A stretch of DNA of 64,000 nt from Epichloe hybrida. Lineage: Eukaryota; Ascomycota; Sordariomycetes; Hypocreales; Clavicipitaceae. The notes under the pieces were generated by a model. The model worked only from the letters and a program-made list of their open reading frames with translations. It was not told where the DNA came from and did no database searches. Position numbers and translations under genes: made by a program. Numbering within the stretch: position 1 is the stretch's first letter; each line of letters begins with the position of its first letter. Shown one piece after another: positions 22,058-33,551 of this stretch. The DNA lies in assembly GCA_019022495.1 (NCBI GenBank), contig JAFEKR010000043.1, forward strand, positions 248,001-312,000, read 5' to 3'.

Positions 22058-23576
22058 GTATTTACCTATAAATTAGATTAATTAGGCTACCTTGTGAGGT
22101 ATAAGGCTTAATTATATGTGCTTAGGAATTAGTAAGCAAAAGGGAACCTTTCTATAAGAGCTGCTATATTAGTAGGTATTATGTTTAGGCTCCTTATAGT
22201 AATTCTATGCTACTTTAACCTTAAAGCTTATTAGTATAACTTTATTATAGCTTTCCTAAACTTAAAGCTAGATAAAGAGGTGTATTATAAGATACCGCTA
22301 GGTTATAGGGATAAATAAGCTTACTTAAAGCTCTTAAGCGCTATCTATAGACTACGTAAAGCTCCCTTTCTTTAGATAAAGGAATTAATTAAATAGTTAG
22401 TAAGTAAAGGATTTATATAGATCTTTAAAGACGTTTATATGTTTATTAAGGACAGATTAATTATCTTCTTCTATGTTAATAACCTCGTAGCCTTATTTAC
22501 AAAGGGAAAGTTAGCTCTTTATAATGAATTTAGAGAGAGACTCTTTAAGAGGTATAATATTAAGGACCTTAGCAAATTATAATAGTTCTTAGGGGTTAAA
22601 ATTATTAGAGATTATAAAAATCAATAATTATAGCTTAATTAGAAGTCCTATTAGAACAAAGCTGCAATTAAATTTAATATTAAAGTCCTAGAACAGAAGC
22701 TAATAGCACTAATAACTACTATTTTACTTAATCCCTTTAAAGGTAATATTAATCTAAAGGATTTAAAGAGATATTAATCCCTAGTTAGTACTTTGCTATA
22801 TCCTACTATTATTATATAGCTAGACATTACCTTTGTAGTATTATAACTATTACAGCACCTTTAATGCCTAGGACCTTAGCATATAGAAGCTATAGAAAAG
22901 GCTCTAGAGTATGGTTACATGTAGGGAGATCTCTTAATTAAATTTAATAGTAATAACCTTAAACTTAAAGTATATAGTAATGCTTCCTTTACTAATAATC
23001 TAGTTATAAGGAGAAGCTTATAAGGCTATATTATAAAGCTCTTTAGAGGTCCTATGCTTTTTAAAGCAGGAAGATAAGAGACTATAATAACCTTTTCTAT
23101 AGAAGCAAAGCTCCTAGTGCTATTGTATTATAGTAAAGAGCTAATTGCCTTTAAATAATTATATTAGGAAGTTAGATTATATCTTAGAGATAATACCCTT
23201 AAGATTAAATGTGATAATATGTAGATAATTTGTCTTCTTAAGGAAGAATTTATTAAGCTTCTAATATAACTACGCTACGTTAATATCTATTATTACTAGC
23301 TTTATTAAGAGGTTATAAAGGGAACCTTTAATGTTACCTAGAAAGTAATAAAAGAGATAATTACTAATAGCCTTATAAAGCTACTAATAGGAAAAGCATT
23401 TACGGATTTTAGATAGGCACTAGGGCTTATATAGTTACTAGATTAAATGCTTAGTACTAACCTAAAAGAGCAGGAATTGCTAGAAGACCCTGCTATAATT
23501 AATAATAATTAGATTGTTACAAAGACTTAATTAAATTATTATAGGATGCCTTAATTACAGGCCTCCTAGGGGGATG

Positions 23577-23810
23577 TGTTAGAATCCCGCTGCAAGCGCT
23601 TAACCGCATATAGGTAACTTAGATACTAGGACCTACCTAACTAGTTACTTTTCCAGACCCTTAGTAGATGCATAGTATAGTTTATATGGGCAGATTACAC
23701 ACCCTATGGTACAGGTACTTAGTTATTTAAACCGTAGTCCGCGCCCTCTTACAGGGTCGGGCAACTTAATCCACACCTTTATTTTCTGATCCTAGCTGCT
23801 CGGTCCAACA
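23577..23810 (+). repeat. Right (3') LTR of outer copia, 234 bp
   Basis: Begins TGTTAG after a purine-rich AGGGGGATG that fits the polypurine tract, and ends CCAACA. It is mutated at LTR positions 5-86 and unmutated from position 94 to the outer end, the reverse of the left LTR. Confidence 0.95.
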
Positions 23811-23815
23811 GAGAC
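23811..23815. repeat. Target-site duplication of outer copia (right)
   Basis: GAGAC, identical to 12085-12089. Confidence 0.93.
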
Positions 23816-24189
23816 CAGGAATGGAGGGCCCAACAAGGGCCTTGTTGGGCGGGCGGACGCGCACTAAATAATTTACGACAATTCCGAACGGGGACTTGTC
23901 CACATTGACGCGTGATTGGGCCTTGCCTCATGGTGTGGGGTGGGTGGGTCTCTTGCGTCAGCTTTAGGTAAGGCAAGATTGTGAAGTCAAAGAGAAGGTT
24001 TCTTTTGTCTAAAATAATGGCCTTCATTATGCACGCGCGCTGCACGAACGCACCATGCCGTCCGTGTCGTCATTGTCGTCATTGTCGTCAGATTGCACGA
24101 CGACGCTGTGCATGGCATGTACAGTCTGGCCTATTCCCTATTCCCTATTTCCTAGTTCCAGTCTCCTGAAGGACCAGCCCCCCCCCCCT
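23816..24189. other. Intergenic region, no gene recognised
   Basis: GC content returns to normal immediately after the retrotransposon. Short CATTGTCGT repeats lie near 24068-24090. No coding pattern. Confidence 0.5.
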
Positions 24190-25159
24190 TCAAACTACAA
24201 AGTTGGATTCCGGTTTCCAAAAATACCAACAACATGCCATGACGAGTTTGATGCCTGCCACGGTCCACAGAGAAGGGCCTACGTTGCCTGAAGCCTTGGA
24301 AATCCAGCCGCCACATATGGCGCCGACGAGAGTCAGGACGAAAGCGATGAAGCGCCGGTTTCGCTTGTCATTTCTCCCCGTGGTAAACAAGGCCGGGTCC
24401 GACATGAGGTCGCAGAGCATGCTCGTGACAACGACCGTGGGCACCTCACCGACCTTCAGCGTCCGGCTGCCCACGATCTGGCCGGCCGCCTGGGAGCTCA
24501 ACAAAGCAATAATGATGAGTTCCTTGAAGTCGACGCGTGTGGGTGTTCGTTTTGGTGGGTAGGAGCCGTCAATGACACGCCCCTGGATGAAAGCAGCCGC
24601 CACGATGACCATGAGGGACTGGAGGAAAAAGGAGAGCATCACAATGCCGCGACGCCGACCACCCAGACGAAGAGAGAGACGAGAGAACGCAAATGAGCCG
24701 AGGATGAAGAAGGCGATGGAGCAGAGCGAGCGAGCCCATCCGTACGGCTTGTTGTTGTAGCCCGATGTTCCAAGGGCGACGAATACGGTGTTGCCTCGAG
24801 TGTGAACCACGTGTGAGTAGATGCTGTAGAGCCAATGCCTTGTGCAGGTACTTACCGGTTTGCATGGAGACAAAGGTTCCGTATGCTGCGCATCACATTA
24901 GAAGCCAAAGCCGTGATCCGTGTGCGAGCTTGGAAGCCCGTATGAATTCAAGTTGCTGCTCACCATTGTAGATGGTGCCATCTGTCAGGCCCGACACAAA
25001 GCAGCAGGCGAGCAAGGGGATGTAAGCATGTTCGAGGTCGACATTTTCAGACAATTTGTCCCAGAGGTTGCCATTCTTGCTGGGCTGGTCCGTCTTGTCG
25101 GAATCGTACTTGACGGCACCGTCGCCACAGTCGTTGTTCGGTGGGCTGTTGCTATTCAT
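24190..25159 (-). CDS. DUF1275 (YoaK-like) multi-pass membrane protein
   Basis: Three exons on the minus strand: 24964-25159, 24856-24885 (a 30-bp micro-exon) and 24190-24794; introns 78 and 61 bp; protein about 276 aa. Joining them recreates the family block TDGTIYNAYGTFVSMQTGNTVFVALG, which confirms the micro-exon. After a hydrophilic, acidic N terminus of about 45 residues come several hydrophobic helices (IPLLACCFVSGLTD, SLCSIAFFILGSFAF, GIVMLSFFLQSLMVIVAAAFI, FKELIIIALLSSQAAGQIV, FIAFVLTLVGAICGGWI, a final one at KLVMACCWYF). The family is found in bacteria and fungi and its transport role is not established. The start was chosen at MNSNSPPNN; a longer upstream frame looks non-coding. 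Confidence 0.9.
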
Positions 25160-26919
25160 CGGAGCACATGTGAGGGGCGTTGATGTGATGAGAATGCGCA
25201 CGCATTCGCGTTCGAAAGGGCAGTTTTTTTTTGTTTTCTTTCTTCTCTTTTCCTCCCCTCCCTCTTCTCCCTCTCCTCCGAGTCCTCTACGAACGCGTTG
25301 ACGAACGGGCGGAGACAACTGGAGCAACGAGGCAAAATTTGACGGGGCAAGCGAGCCAGCGAGCGACCAATTCGGCCAATTTCCAATCGCGCCATGCAGA
25401 CCCGCTTGGAAATTGTGGAGCAACCGACCTATGGGGCAAATTTGCGTTTTGGCGTGGCTTGATCGGCCAACCACGTCGCTTCATCATCTGAAGGGGGTTT
25501 GTGCGGTTGTGTCCCAATGTCTAGTGCTGATGTAAAAAGACTCGAAAGCCTCGTTCAGATGAAGCCATAAAGGCGTCAGCATTGGAAGCGGGAGTGATGA
25601 CGGCAACAGTATGACCCCTTTGCCCCGAAAACAAGCATCTTGGATACAACGCAACACGGCGTCGCATCGTGCTTGGGTTGACCCCGTCTGTGAAACCTGG
25701 TTGGCAAATCCGGCAACGTCTACATGTGTGTGCTGGACTGTGAATGCAGGCCGACTGCGTCCCGCAGCTCTTCACAGACTGCTTCAAAGTCTAATAACCT
25801 CATCTGCACGTCGTCACCTGGTCACACTCGTTCACTTCTGGCCCAATTTGCGACGTGGACGCCTGGGCCTATCATGATGTGTCCGTCCGATGTGCTCTCG
25901 TCGATTTCTCGTATCCCAACCTCTGCCTGACGTCGTCCGAGGCTCCCCCGGCATTGAATGAATGATTTGGGTGGCCGGAAATGGGAGACTTCATCCATCG
26001 ACGCATTCTACTCTTCCATCATCAGGCTCCGTTCAACACCCCGTGCTCAACTCGGCCGGGACCATCGTTGGTGCGTGGCAACGGACCGTCGTTGGAGCTA
26101 CACTCCACGCCGTTGTACAGGCTGTTTGGTGATTCATACAACAGCAGCAACTTCTCATTACCAGAGATAGCACGAGAATGCCGCGATTGGCGGAAAAGGG
26201 GAGATCGAAAGCCTCCAGACCCATAACCTCGACCCGCAGGGTCATGCGTCCGCATGTTTGTACAACTTCTTCCGACAGAGAGGTGATAGGGGCGAGGAGA
26301 GGGGGGAGGGGCGGGTGTAAAAAGTGCCAACTTTGCATCAGTGATTCTAAGTTATTCGCAAACACCAGAATGCTCGGAGTAAGTAGGCCATGCGATCCAT
26401 CAGCTATCAACCAATCGACGACGAAAAGACTTGACACACGGCACTAAGACAGTGTTATTTAATAAGCTTACTTGCTGGCAGTGTCACATTTCAGGTCGAC
26501 CAATCCGTGGCGAGGAGAGAAAGGCTGTCCAAGACCAGTATGTGCAAGTATGTATGTGCCCGCTGGCAGAAGTACATGATGCTGTAACAGCATTTCAACT
26601 CCCCATCGTGTACTTTCTCATCATGGTCTTGAGCGGTCTCCCCGACGCATGTTCCAATTTGTTCCGTGAGAAGATAACACGATGACTGAACTGCTCCGTA
26701 CGCACGGTTAGCCCCCCTCCCCTTTCTTTCTTTCTTGGCAGATTGAGAGGGCTGTCTACCGGCCGAGTTATAAAAGCCCCAAACCTGTCCGCCGAGTAGA
26801 CAATTTTCATCTGGCCTGATGACTCGAGTCAATCAAAAAATAACGTCTGCTTCTTCACAATTTCAACAGCAAGAGACACTCTCTGGCCACATCCGCCTCT
26901 TCGTCGTCGTACCTTTAAC
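25160..26919. other. Long intergenic region; possible degraded coding relic
   Basis: No family was recognised. On the minus strand about 25520-25930 gives two adjacent stretches without stops in different frames (one with DFEAVCEELRDAVGLHS, the next with VSQTGSTQARCDAVLRCIQ) that look protein-like but are separated by stops and a frame change, so a decayed gene is possible. The remainder shows nothing I can name, apart from the TATA box listed separately. Confidence 0.4.
26769..26776 (+). promoter_or_regulatory. TATA box of the ICL/PEP-mutase gene
   Basis: TATAAAAG about 150 bp upstream of the ATG at 26920, in the expected orientation and range for a fungal core promoter. Confidence 0.6.
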
Positions 26920-28194
26920 ATGTTCCCAAGCGCTATTGAAAAGGCAGTGGCATTGGATGGTCACCTTGACCGCGATATGGGTGTCGTATCCGGTCACCAT
27001 GACCATGTCCCAGCTGTCAATGGCAGTGTACTGCTGGACTATCTTCCCCTCAGTTACGTCAGTGCCGAGGTGAAGGAGCCTGTTTCGGGCGCCACGAAGC
27101 TGCGAAAGATGCTTCTGGAGACGAACGAACTCATTGTTTGTCCTGGTGTCTATGACGGCCTGTCGGCGCGCACAGCCATCGAGCTCCGTTTCGATGCCAT
27201 GTACATGGTATGTTCTAAGCAATGCTCCGTCTCCCATCTCCAGCGCCCCCGGATCAACCTCGAATTGTGCTGTGCTGACTCTGCTTGCCCCCCCCTGAAG
27301 ACTGGTGCCGGTACCACGGCCTCTCGTCTCGGACAACCCGACCTGGCGATTGCACAACTTCACGAGATGCGGGAAAATGCGGACATGATTGCGAACTTGG
27401 ACCCGTTCGGACCTCCCCTGATTGCAGACATGGATACTGGCTACGGAGGTGCGTAACTATGCCTTGCTCACAACCCATGCCTTTGCTTTGCCAAGTCACC
27501 TTACCTGCCTTGCCTCTTCTTGCCGAGAAGACGGGTCATGACTGACAGACACATGATGAAAATTCAATCAGGTCCGATCATGGCCGCTCGTACCGTCGAG
27601 CAATATATTCGTTCGGGGGTCGCTGGAGCCCATCTGGAGGACCAGGTCCTGACGAAGCGATGCGGCCATCTCTCCGGGAAGAAGGTCGTGCCAAGGGAAG
27701 AGTACTACGCACGCATCCGCGCCGCCCACGCCGCGCGCGTACGCATGCGGTCCGACTTTGTCCTGATCGCTCGCACCGATGCCCTGCAGTCTCTCGGCTA
27801 CGACGAGTGCATTGAGCGTCTGCGCACAGCCCGGGATCTAGGTGCCGATGTCGGTCTCCTCGAGGGCTTCAAGTCAAAGGAACAAGCTGCGCAGGCCGTC
27901 AAAGATCTGGCACCGTGGCCGCTGCTGCTGAATAGTGTCGAGAACGGCGCCAGTCCGACAATCACGGTGGACGAGGCTCGACAAATGGGCTTCAGGATTA
28001 TCATCTTCTCTTTTGCCTGTCTTGCGCCCGCCTACAGGGCCATACGAGAGACGCTCATTCTCCTGAAAACAAAGGGTGTTGTTGGCACGCCCAAGGACCT
28101 GACCCCCGTGCGATTGTTTGAAGTCTGCGGCCTGAAGCACTCCATGGCCGTGGATGTAGAAGCTGGTGGGTTGTCATTTGCAAACGGAGTCTAG
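26920..28194 (+). CDS. Isocitrate lyase/PEP-mutase superfamily enzyme
   Basis: Three exons: 26920-27207, 27301-27448 and 27572-28194; introns 93 and 123 bp; protein about 352 aa. The junctions give FDAMYMTGAGTTASRLG and DMDTGYGGPIMAARTV, both standard family blocks. The signature KRCGHLSGK and the metal-binding acidic residues (ADMDTGYG, HLEDQ) are present, so the TIM-barrel active site appears complete. Members act on 2-3 carbon alpha-oxoacids by breaking or forming C-C or C-P bonds (2-methylisocitrate lyase, oxaloacetate hydrolase, carboxyphosphonoenolpyruvate mutase). KRCGH with this layout points to the PEPM/petal-death-protein-like branch rather than to true isocitrate lyase. The N-terminal 55 residues, with a His/Asp-rich stretch, are not part of the domain. 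Confidence 0.9.
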
Positions 28195-31100
28195 TTACTG
28201 CCTGTCGGGTCTCTTAGGCCAAGTTGTGGGCCTACGCATGATTTATTCCTAGTCTTGCAACCTCATCTAGTATGTTTGAATTTGAAAATCATCTTCATCA
28301 GCGACGCACAGGGCGTCCGATAATCTGAGTCCATCTAGCCTGTGTGCGTGACGCTCCCTAAAAAGGAGTCTGTTCTACGTCACAGGGGCTCGCCGTTGCA
28401 GGATATCAAGCCATGTTGATCACCCCCATGCAAACGGCACAAGTTCCCAACGTGTCTGTCTCCGCGGTTGTCGTTTGAGTTTACTGCACCAGGCGACGAC
28501 CCAACACTGTGTCTTGGCATCACCTGCGTGGAGAATCTGATGCAAGTGTCCAAACTAGGGGGGCCCGGTCGGACTTCCTTCCCCGTCTTAGACAGCCAAA
28601 CCTACCATGGACCAAGATGACGGACATGACGATGCGCAAGGGCAGCAACAAAGGCGAGTTTCCCCCAACTTATATGTCGACAGTGGCCCCTTTTTCTTGT
28701 CAGACATGAAGTGGCGACCGCAAAGCACAGAATATTGCTGCTGCGCATTTTTCAACATTCCCACCAGCCTGTTGATGCAATCTGCTCGCCCGCCCTTGAT
28801 ATATCCATCATGTTCATGCCCTGGCCTGACACAACTTAGACGAGCTGTTGCTTGTTGTGGCACGGAAATGTTCGTATGCCAAGTCCTGCCATCGACCCAT
28901 TCCATCATATTTGGTTCCTGTGATGATCTGTCAGCGACGTAGCTTTCTCGCATTGTCAAGCCCCCGAAACTCATGAGATTAGTAGATTTGTGTCAAGTGA
29001 TGGAAACAGCGCACCACAGTTTTGAGAACCAATAGAGCTGGTGCTCATCTCTCTATGATCCCTTCGCCGTGCCAGGACGGGTTAGAAAAAGAAGAAAAGT
29101 GGGGTGAATATTGAGGAATAAGGAGGATCTGGTAGATTCTAGCGAGGAGAAAAATAAAATGTTGGGTGAAAATCAACTTGCTATCTGGTTAATAGTCAAG
29201 TTTACTCTAGATGTGGCTTGCCTTGTATTTTAGTTCTTCTGCGTCAGTTTTGCAGGGCTAATACCTAGGATAGTTCTAGTATAATTAAGAAAATCAACAG
29301 ACATGACTGCCTTCCATAGCGCTTAAGGTGCTTTTAGCAAGATATTGAAGAAGAGCAAGGCTCTTAGTAACTAGAGGGAAGACGAATATCTTGGAATGAG
29401 AGAAGGCCAAGTTCACCTCAATTGCGATGGACAGTGGATAACAAGCGGCCACACAAATTGCGATAGACGATCAAGAGAAGAATTTGCGTAGATTGCGAGG
29501 ACTGGAAAAATAAACACATCGATACATACTATCGCAACGTTGCGAGAATCGCTGGGAAGAAGTGTTGTCCTGCCTTGTCAACTCACGCCCTCACAATAAG
29601 TACGGACTGAGACTCTCGCCCGTGCGACATCCTCGCCAACAGACCGAAGAATTTCATTTCTTCGTTGGATGAGGACGAGAGGGCGGAACTATGGAATCCC
29701 TGCAACCCAACTTGCAACAATCGTGGCGGGGCACAAGTTACAACAGGCCGGTTTTGATGATTGAGAAGTAAATCGCTTTCAAGGGATGGAGAAATGATGG
29801 AGTCTACCGCAATGATTCTATTTCAAATGTCGGCTAGCTACGATGAAAGCCCTTAAAGTATCCTGGCCAACCTTTTATCATAGCCTTTTCTTCCCAGTCA
29901 TTGAGAGTTGCTGCTATTCGGAGCTGTGTTTTCGTGTTTTCGTGTTTTCTTGCTCACGGGCGCTGTACCCGCGCTGTACCCGCGCTGTACCCGCCGGGTG
30001 ACAGGGCCACATCCCACGTTCAACGCCCCGCTACCAAATTTGTATGCCACTCCCTGAGAACAGCGATAGTTGGAATTACAGGACTGTCGCCCCCGCCCCC
30101 GCCCCCCGCCCACCGCACCCACGTGGCTACGGAGGCATAGTGTACTCGATAACTACATCCAAACGCACCAACACTGCCCAATAGATAGTTTGTCCGCCCG
30201 TAGAAGCCGTTGATCTATGTGGCAATCATACCTAGTTCATCCTACGAATGCACTAAATTGCGCCGAATCAGCGTGCTTGCAATGGACATGACACAGGTCC
30301 TATGGCTTCCGCGGCAAACACACACAACATGACCGGAACCAAGCGTGGTAGAGCCGGACCTAACTTCAGAGCACAGGGCAATCTGATGAGACGTGCAGAA
30401 CTGTCTCAAGGTCTCCGCCCTCGGGCAACCATATTATTGAATACTGTTGGTTCAAAAGATGCGTTGTCTTTTTGGAGATTTCCGCCGGCCAACCCACTCT
30501 CGAGTTCTCGAGTTCTCGAGTCTCGACATGACACATGTGGATGCCAACCTCGGACTCCCGACGCCAACCACATGGGCTGTCTTTGTGCTATTACAGGTAT
30601 GTACATACATGTAGGAGGCATCGATCCAAGGCGGCACGGCCAAGCATGAGAGTGTGATGATGACGATCTGCGCTAGCTAATGCAGAGAGGACGAGGTCAC
30701 ATCGCCGAACGTGTCGATGCGGTGCACACATTTGCTGTGCCTGCTGTAGCGGGCAATCGGACAGCCAGTCGGATCTGCATCACCGGCGGACGAGGCCCAA
30801 GGGTCGTGGACCTCTGGACGGGCAAACGCAACAGCGGTAAACCTGCTTGTCTTTACGTTGAGGTAGCAAAAAACCGATGGATCAATTTGCCAAGACCAAG
30901 CCAGGTTAGGGCTAGCCAGTCCGGACTAAAATGGCGGGGAAGGCCATGGCCCATGGATAATGGATGCGGGGAAAGTTGCAGACATTGTCGTTGGAGAAAG
31001 TCCAGGCATGTCGGGTGGATCGATGTCACCCGTTGGTAGCCAGTTGGAAAGGGGGGGATGCCGTTATTCGAGACAACGCTGCTGGCGACGCTGCTGGCGG

Positions 31101-31351
31101 AAGGAAAAAAAAGGGAACTAGTACGAAAACATGAGTGAGTCGCGGCCTCCTTCCTGTCGCCTGATGTTGAGAGGGCATGCATACATACATTACATATGCA
31201 TACCCCGGACCGGACTGGTCTAGGCTTGCCAGCCCGGCAATCGCCACATCTCGGGATTTTCAATTTTATAACAAGTCCATTTCACCTTTACCACCAACAA
31301 GGGGTCATATCAACAACCCAACCGAGATTCCGTGCACAACCAAAAATCAAC
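28195..31351. other. 3.1-kb region without a recognisable gene
   Basis: Open frames are short and unconvincing. Visible structures are an 11-bp tandem repeat near 29965-29998 (GCTGTACCCGC, about three copies), a CGAGTTCT repeat near 30503-30525, and an AT-richer stretch at about 29090-29880 in which variants of AATTGCGAT recur. This last part may be an old, degraded mobile element, but I could not identify termini. Confidence 0.4.
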
Positions 31352-32807
31352 ATGCTCGCAACCCAAGCAATGCCTGCTGACTCAACTTGGCAAGAGCTTT
31401 GTTCTGATTCCAACCGTATGTGCTGCCTTATATATATAGGAGTGATTGATTCTCCGTCATGCTCGTCTGCCTGTCACTTGGTCCCCGAAGCTTACTCGGA
31501 CTAACCGTATTTTTTTGACTACAGAATTCCATTTCCATCATCGACCAATCTCGGACGCCAGGATTTGGCCAGGACTCCCAGAGCACCACCAGCATTACGG
31601 TCGTTCATCACGGGCCTTGGCCGGCCAGTTTGAGTTTGCGAATCAGATGAGCTTTCTGATCGACGTGAATACACCCTTCTCCTCTAGCCAGGCACCATAC
31701 TATGCTCACTCAGAAAGGTACCGTCAAGATGACGAGATATGGGGGACCGACGACGCCACGATCCATGGCTCGCACTCACTGTCTGGGTCACCGCCGCTGC
31801 CCCCGTCGTCACTCCACCACGAACAGCAATCGCCGGGTTATCCAAGGTCAAACGATGATGCAATGACGGACAGCACGGCCCGACCGAAAGCTGACCAGGG
31901 CAGCGGTGTGGATCGCGCCGGCGTCTCCAACCCACCGGTCGAAGATGAACCAGTGCAGTCCCGTTGCTTTCCAATCGGACACATGAGACATCAGTCATCT
32001 CTGGATTTCGAAGAGGATCTTCTGCGCAACAGCCATGACACGGTCGACGAGAACATTTTTGCAGACTGGGCCTGGGGTCGAGGCGAGCGACCCATGAGCA
32101 CATCATCAACGCACGGGAGTTCTGTCGAATGGGGCGCAGAATCTACAACCTTTGCGACCCCCAGGGGCTCCATGGCCACAGAGAGAGACAACGATGCTGT
32201 GGATTCGAGGCTCTTCCCCCATACCAGGTTTGTCGAGAACAGAGAGGGAGGCGTCATGCCTCGAAGAAGCGGGCTCGCGCCGCCGCAAAGGGCCTCCCCC
32301 AACGACTTGTACAAGCTCGAGACGGGAACGCCAGCAACACTCGGTGACCACCACCGCCAGGCGGCCTGGCCGGTGCTGCGGACACGAACAAGCCCGGGCG
32401 ACGGAGACGTGCTCTCCAACTATCGAGCCATGTCGCTGGAATACCTCGGATCTGCATCACACGACCAGAGGGGCTTCGCGACCGTCGGTCCTCGGCGCGA
32501 GAAGCTGACGGAGGAGCAAAAGCGGCGCAATCACATTCGCCACGAGCAGAAGCGACGTGCCATGATCAAGGATGGCTTCGATGACCTCCTCAAGCTCGTG
32601 CCAGACATCAAGGACCGCGGGCTCAGCAAATCCGCCATCCTGCTCAAAGCTGCCGAGTGGCTGGAGGCGCTGACAAGGGGGAACAAGATTCTTTGTGCCC
32701 AGGCCCGGAGTCTGGACGGTGTAGCCGATGTGGTCGGTGAGGGGGCAGTTTCGAGCCGTGTTGGCCGCCAGAAAAGGCATCGGCGAGGCTCGCGTCGTCG
32801 TGTATAG
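31352..32807 (+). CDS. bHLH transcription factor (INO4-like DNA-binding domain)
   Basis: Two exons, 31352-31415 and 31525-32807, with a 109-bp intron of phase 1 (donor GTATGT, acceptor CTACAG); protein about 448 aa. The first 340 residues are hydrophilic, rich in Ser, Pro, His and Asp, with no known fold, typical of an activation or regulatory region. At about residues 340-405 is a basic helix-loop-helix domain. The basic region KRRNHIRHEQKRR holds the H-x3-E-x3-R pattern that reads E-box (CANNTG) sites; the helices are GFDDLLKLVP and KSAILLKAAEWLEAL. By family, this resembles Ino4/SREBP-like fungal regulators that act as dimers in the nucleus. The gene lies about 10 kb from the polyketide cluster, so a pathway-specific role is possible but unproven. 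Confidence 0.88.
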
Positions 32808-33551
32808 TTTTAATTTTTTTTCCCAAAAAGAGAGCACAACGAAGACATGACTGCCATTTCCAAGCGTTGGTCGGTTTCACGTCCCGTGTGGTATCAACTT
32901 ACCCATCATCCTGCCCCATCATCATCCCACTGTACATGTAAACGTGATTGATGAAGAATCCAGACACGTCCCGCCCCGTTGAATGCAGTCGGGTTGGAGG
33001 TGCAGCATTTCTGCAGGGGGGGGACACCAAAAGCAGCCGTGAGTTGCGACTGGCTGGCTTTGGCGGGGAAGCGGGGGACGTGGGCGAGTTGCCGGGGGCG
33101 GGCACCCCGGTCCGGTCTCTCGGCCGGGATGCGCCACGCCCCACGCCCCATGCGCCTTGCCCCATCCGATTCCCATCCATGTTCCTGAATCCAGACCCTT
33201 GCACGATGCACGATGCACCGCACAAGCCCCTTCGGCACTTGGAAGCGCATTTAAACGGTTTCACGCAAGACGACAGGAGTCAACCTTGATATTCCCTCGT
33301 GATGAAACGTGGCAGCGTGCTTTATTGAATTCCCATATTATCCGGTTATCGTGTCTCGGGGGGAGGGGAGGGGGGGGGGGGGGCTTCATGGCACATGATG
33401 ATGGTCAATCCCGGGATTTGACAGCTAAATAAGCGGACAAGTGAGCCAAGTGCGACAGCCAAGTCCAATCCACATACCGAGTGTACTCTGAGATCCTCTC
33501 AGATTCTCATATCCAGACACCCGTCCTTACTTACAAGTCACCACCACCAAG
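32808..33551. other. Intergenic region and promoter of the HsbA-like gene
   Basis: No gene was recognised. A long G run interrupted by A lies near 33358-33383, and an AT-rich CTAAATAAG near 33425 may serve as the core promoter of the gene starting at 33552. Confidence 0.4.

Larger units (their letters stand above)
12090..23810 (+). mobile_element. Outer Ty1/copia LTR retrotransposon, RIP-degraded and interrupted
   Basis: 11.7 kb from TG to CA, flanked by 234-bp LTRs and the 5-bp duplication GAGAC. Remnants read on the plus strand in copia order. A gag region ends with a degraded Cys/His knuckle near 13550. A protease motif near 13846 now reads NSGT where DSG is expected. After the inner insertion come the GAG-pre-integrase/integrase part (MAYLGED, near 20548) and an integrase tail near 21000. 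Reverse transcriptase spans about 22190-22620, with its VDD site changed to VNN near 22477, and RNase H about 22975-23330. Every domain is cut by TAG/TAA stops, mostly where CAG or CAA would code. This is the pattern of C-to-T and G-to-A mutation, so no part can be functional. Confidence 0.95.

Noticed and set aside
12324..23576. Possible centromere or AT isochore
   Set aside because: LTRs, target duplications and copia domain order explain the AT-rich block as two mutated retrotransposons.
28588..28974. 128-codon minus-strand open frame
   Set aside because: It has no family resemblance, an irregular composition, and competing frames on the other strand.
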